A stretch of DNA of 48,503 nucleotides, taken from positions 66,961 to 115,463 of the forward strand of contig CASERZ010000003.1 of the NCBI GenBank assembly GCA_949290515.1, written 5' to 3'. Under the pieces are notes generated by a model. It saw only the letters and a list, made by a program, of their open reading frames with translations, did no database searches and was not told where the DNA came from. Position numbers and translations under genes: made by a program. The DNA is from an uncultured Christensenella sp. (GTDB taxonomy: Bacteria; Bacillota; Clostridia; Christensenellales; UBA3700). Shown piece after piece: positions 47,201 to 48,503 of the stretch (the first letter of the stretch is position 1; each line of letters starts with the position of its first letter).

Positions 47201-48503
47201 TTGAACAGAGGCATCAAAGTACGCGCATACTGTCTGAGATGCTTGAGTTCCATCAGGTATATCTCGAGTATGGAATTACCCTCTTCGCTCCACTTTTCAG
47301 AGTAATTGAATCCGCCTATGTGTCTGAAAGGCGATTTCTCTATATCTCCGCACTCCTTTGCGCGCATAGTAAGCTCTGTCAGTATGTCTATATACTTGTT
47401 GAAAGTCGAGCCTACGAGTTTTTCGTAGAATATGCTGTCAATGCGCAAACAGTCGGGAGAATCCTGATTTTCAAAATAGCCCATTATGCCCTGATAGAGC
47501 GATATGCCCAGATATCTCTTGCGGTGCATAGCCTCAAGTTCTCTCTCAAGTTTGTCTATGCAATCGTTGATATCCTGAAGTTTATCGTCGTCAAGCTGTT
47601 CCTGAGTCTTGCTTTCAGCAAGCGAAAGAGTGTTGACTATCTGCGACAAAACAGTGTTCTTATTGGTCTTGTTGGAATGAAGTTCGAGACAGAAATCACC
47701 CAAACCTATGCTCTGCAATCTGTGGTGAACGACAGACAATGCCGCCATCTTTTCCGCGACAAACAATACTCTCTTACCGCGCACTATGTTGTTGGCGATA
47801 ATGTTGGTAATCGTCTGCGATTTACCCGTGCCCGGAGGTCCGTGCAATACGAAACTCTTGTTCAAACTGTCTTTGATAGCCGAGTACTGCGAAGAGTCCG
47901 CAGATATAGGCAGATACATTCTGTCTTCCGCCGTGTACGCTTCGTCACTCGAGCTGTCAGACAGATTGAATGCGTCCTCGGGAAGTTCGAGCTTGTTGTT
48001 GATAAGCGAATTGACGATAGGATGTTCCTTGAATTTTTCGGACTTGTATTTGACGTCATACCACAGCTGATAGTTGCCGAAAGACAACGTAGCCAAAAAT
48101 ACGTTGGACATAATTTCCCAACCTTTAAAGCCTACCGTCTCTTTCTTTATTCTCGCTATTACGGAGAGAATGTTTTGCTGAGAATCGAGCTGTACGGAAG
48201 AAAGTCCTCTGATATCCAGATTGAATTCCTGATACAAAAATTCGAGCAGCGTGCTGTTAAGGCGCACGTCTTCGACGTTGACGTCAAGCGTATATACGGG
48301 AGAAGCTACGCCCTTCTTGCTCAGGCTGACGGGATAGAGTAGCAAAGGCGCGTACTTTTCTTCGGCGTTTTCGTTCTCTTTCCATTTGAGGAAACCTACC
48401 GACAGATAAAGCGTGCTGGTACCCGTCTCCTCTTGTATTGACTGTTCCTTTCTGAACAGTCTGAGCATTATTCCCTCGTGCGACTTCTGGTCGTATACGG
48501 TAA
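44239..48503 (-). CDS. Very large DUF4011 / superfamily-1 helicase, 5' end missing
   Basis: The frame stays open through base 48503, so the N-terminus lies outside; 1420 codons are visible. From the visible N-terminal side: part of a DUF4011 region (TLYLSVGFLKWKENENAEEK), Walker A FVLHGPPGTGKSQTITN, a long helical insertion, motif II VIFDEASQLP with VGDPQQLPPTTFF, and C-terminal SF1 motifs (NVQGDERDLILFSVGYGP, RLNVAVTRARNE). A nuclease-like domain (DFKIDVAVVDPKNK, then MQTKILRKLGWNTYQLWTVN) resembles the Vsr/MTES fold, and a DUF3320 region comes last. COG1112-type helicases of this layout are common in defence islands and also elsewhere; role not proven. Confidence 0.88.
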   Translation of the reverse strand, partial: TVYDQKSHEGIMLRLFRKEQSIQEETGTSTLYLSVGFLKWKENENAEEKYAPLLLYPVSLSKKGVASPVYTLDVNVEDVRLNSTLLEFLYQEFNLDIRGLSSVQLDSQQNILSVIARIKKETVGFKGWEIMSNVFLATLSFGNYQLWYDVKYKSEKFKEHPIVNSLINNKLELPEDAFNLSDSSSDEAYTAEDRMYLPISADSSQYSAIKDSLNKSFVLHGPPGTGKSQTITNIIANNIVRGKRVLFVAEKMAALSVVHHRLQSIGLGDFCLELHSNKTNKNTVLSQIVNTLSLAESKTQEQLDDDKLQDINDCIDKLERELEAMHRKRYLGISLYQGIMGYFENQDSPDCLRIDSIFYEKLVGSTFNKYIDILTELTMRAKECGDIEKSPFRHIGGFNYSEKWSEEGNSILEIYLMELKHLRQYARTLMPLFNMRTVALTTAKLKALYRICKALHIDYIQNYFKSLSKQPRGIVQSYLEAESRVDTMLNEYTAKYGTYPEGISSEELIATLKSGSISSKIKRVIPSGIDKRDRWAYVEYLSKCEQIRSTLRKREEELADILQISPDDSAKIKLCTTEIDQLYENAQKLYAELNNEVFEDSCFRLVKFGPNAFMLYYQYAYESCAKAEGAFCKIFSTRGYSGGNDINSKIEYLTSIQKNFDFIPNWCKYQEIVEKCKASGLDFILEPLNDGEISAVEVLSCFKKCVYFNFVRSELLLDDVLCQFSGLTLEELANKFKELTEDYERWTKGELYNKLVAGIPRPDEEGDHNLERVVLMRAEKSGMKGTTLRNLFAKIPNILAKCCPCMLMSPTSVTQFLDIDSDNKFDLVIFDEASQLPTCKAVGCIARGKNVIVVGDPQQLPPTTFFNVDYKDDEHYEVEDLDSILDDCLALGMPQNHLLWHYRSLHESLIAFSNAMYYGNTLLTFPSPNELNSKVSFRYVDGVYERGGAKHNKKEGDELVEEVIRRLKDPQERKYSIGIVTFNMAQQVYIENELSKRLHEHKLDQYAYDREEPIFVKNLENVQGDERDLILFSVGYGPDKNGKLSLNFGPINQNGGYKRLNVAVTRARNEMIVFSGITGNMIDLNRTNSKGVEGLKAFLEYAERGKDMLAISNMDIVRRSAGISELLGKELKDRGILCDYNVGVSDFKIDVAVVDPKNKHKYILAILADSENSCKLKGVRDRVMMQTKILRKLGWNTYQLWTVNYFNNPRREIQKIKDYIATLTQKKVLSKKAVRDTIAKYRVPYKTYPIKPMMRVGTDYVLDIVNEERIKEKIRAIIEKESPIELHCLMDKLTFMFNLPKSAKKAIATLQGYVAEFDTFRKEVSGKVFYVDKPVDTFRPSDAKVKRDIATIYPEEILAAVKCAIESNIGLDRDGVIKEVIALFAYGKKTKTVVDWIDNAIDIAIDDRQLMVTVDGKLST

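Noticed and set aside
46741..48342. Long top-strand frame opposite the helicase (533 codons)
   Set aside because: Antisense shadow of a conserved helicase; composition artefact of codon usage.

Overview
The window looks like chromosomal DNA of a Gram-positive, low-to-moderate GC bacterium of the Bacillota, most likely a clostridial lineage of the kind found in the gut (taxonomy inferred). The signs are lipoproteins with lipoboxes, a CdaA-type diadenylate cyclase, the comEC-holA pair, strong Shine-Dalgarno sites, and many consensus sigma-A promoters (TTGACN-17-TATAAT).

Bases 1-21280 are ordinary core genome. They hold a truncated DUF815 ATPase, a SIS-domain sugar-phosphate enzyme, a DUF5050-like lipoprotein, uracil-DNA glycosylase, a PHP-family phosphatase, a GH95-type glycosidase lipoprotein, two membrane proteins, a TetR regulator, aspartokinase, a DUF1015 protein, diadenylate cyclase, the run comEC / holA / membrane protein / M28-like lipoprotein, inorganic pyrophosphatase and tRNA-Leu(CAA). 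Genes are compact and most are bounded by clear intrinsic terminators.

Bases about 21280-34545 form a mosaic mobile island between the tRNA-Leu gene and a sequence resembling the 3' end of another tRNA-Leu. It carries a sigma-70-like regulator, a ClpP-fold (SDH_sah) protease with a 57-codon ORF missed by length filters, and a three-gene restriction-modification operon (SAM-binding partner without NPPY, Eco57I-type methylase, GIY-YIG/helicase nuclease). It also carries a tyrosine integrase, a hairpin-rich origin-like region, an HUH Rep protein, small ORFs, a four-unit hairpin array, a candidate small RNA and a large serine recombinase. Base composition changes abruptly several times: the protease and the MATE gene after the island (34807-36126) are AT-rich, while the R-M and rep segments are GC-rich.

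Bases 36139-48503 return to chromosome. They hold an operon of a GH18-like protein with discoidin domain, a 12-TM transporter-like protein and an ASKHA/ferredoxin activator, then citrate synthase, an acyltransferase-domain protein with an apparently leaderless promoter, a small Cro/C1-type regulator with two operator-like palindromes, a short tandem repeat, and a very large DUF4011/superfamily-1 helicase running off the right edge.

The most distinctive signals are: (i) three extracytoplasmic or membrane proteins that keep a recognisable enzyme fold but have lost catalytic residues (M28, GH18, ComEC metallo-beta-lactamase domain); (ii) the hairpin architecture of the mobile element (origin-like cruciforms, covarying hairpin array, promoter-to-terminator small RNA); (iii) an in-frame 15-bp palindromic repeat in the methylase; and (iv) promoters placed so that transcription should start at the start codon.
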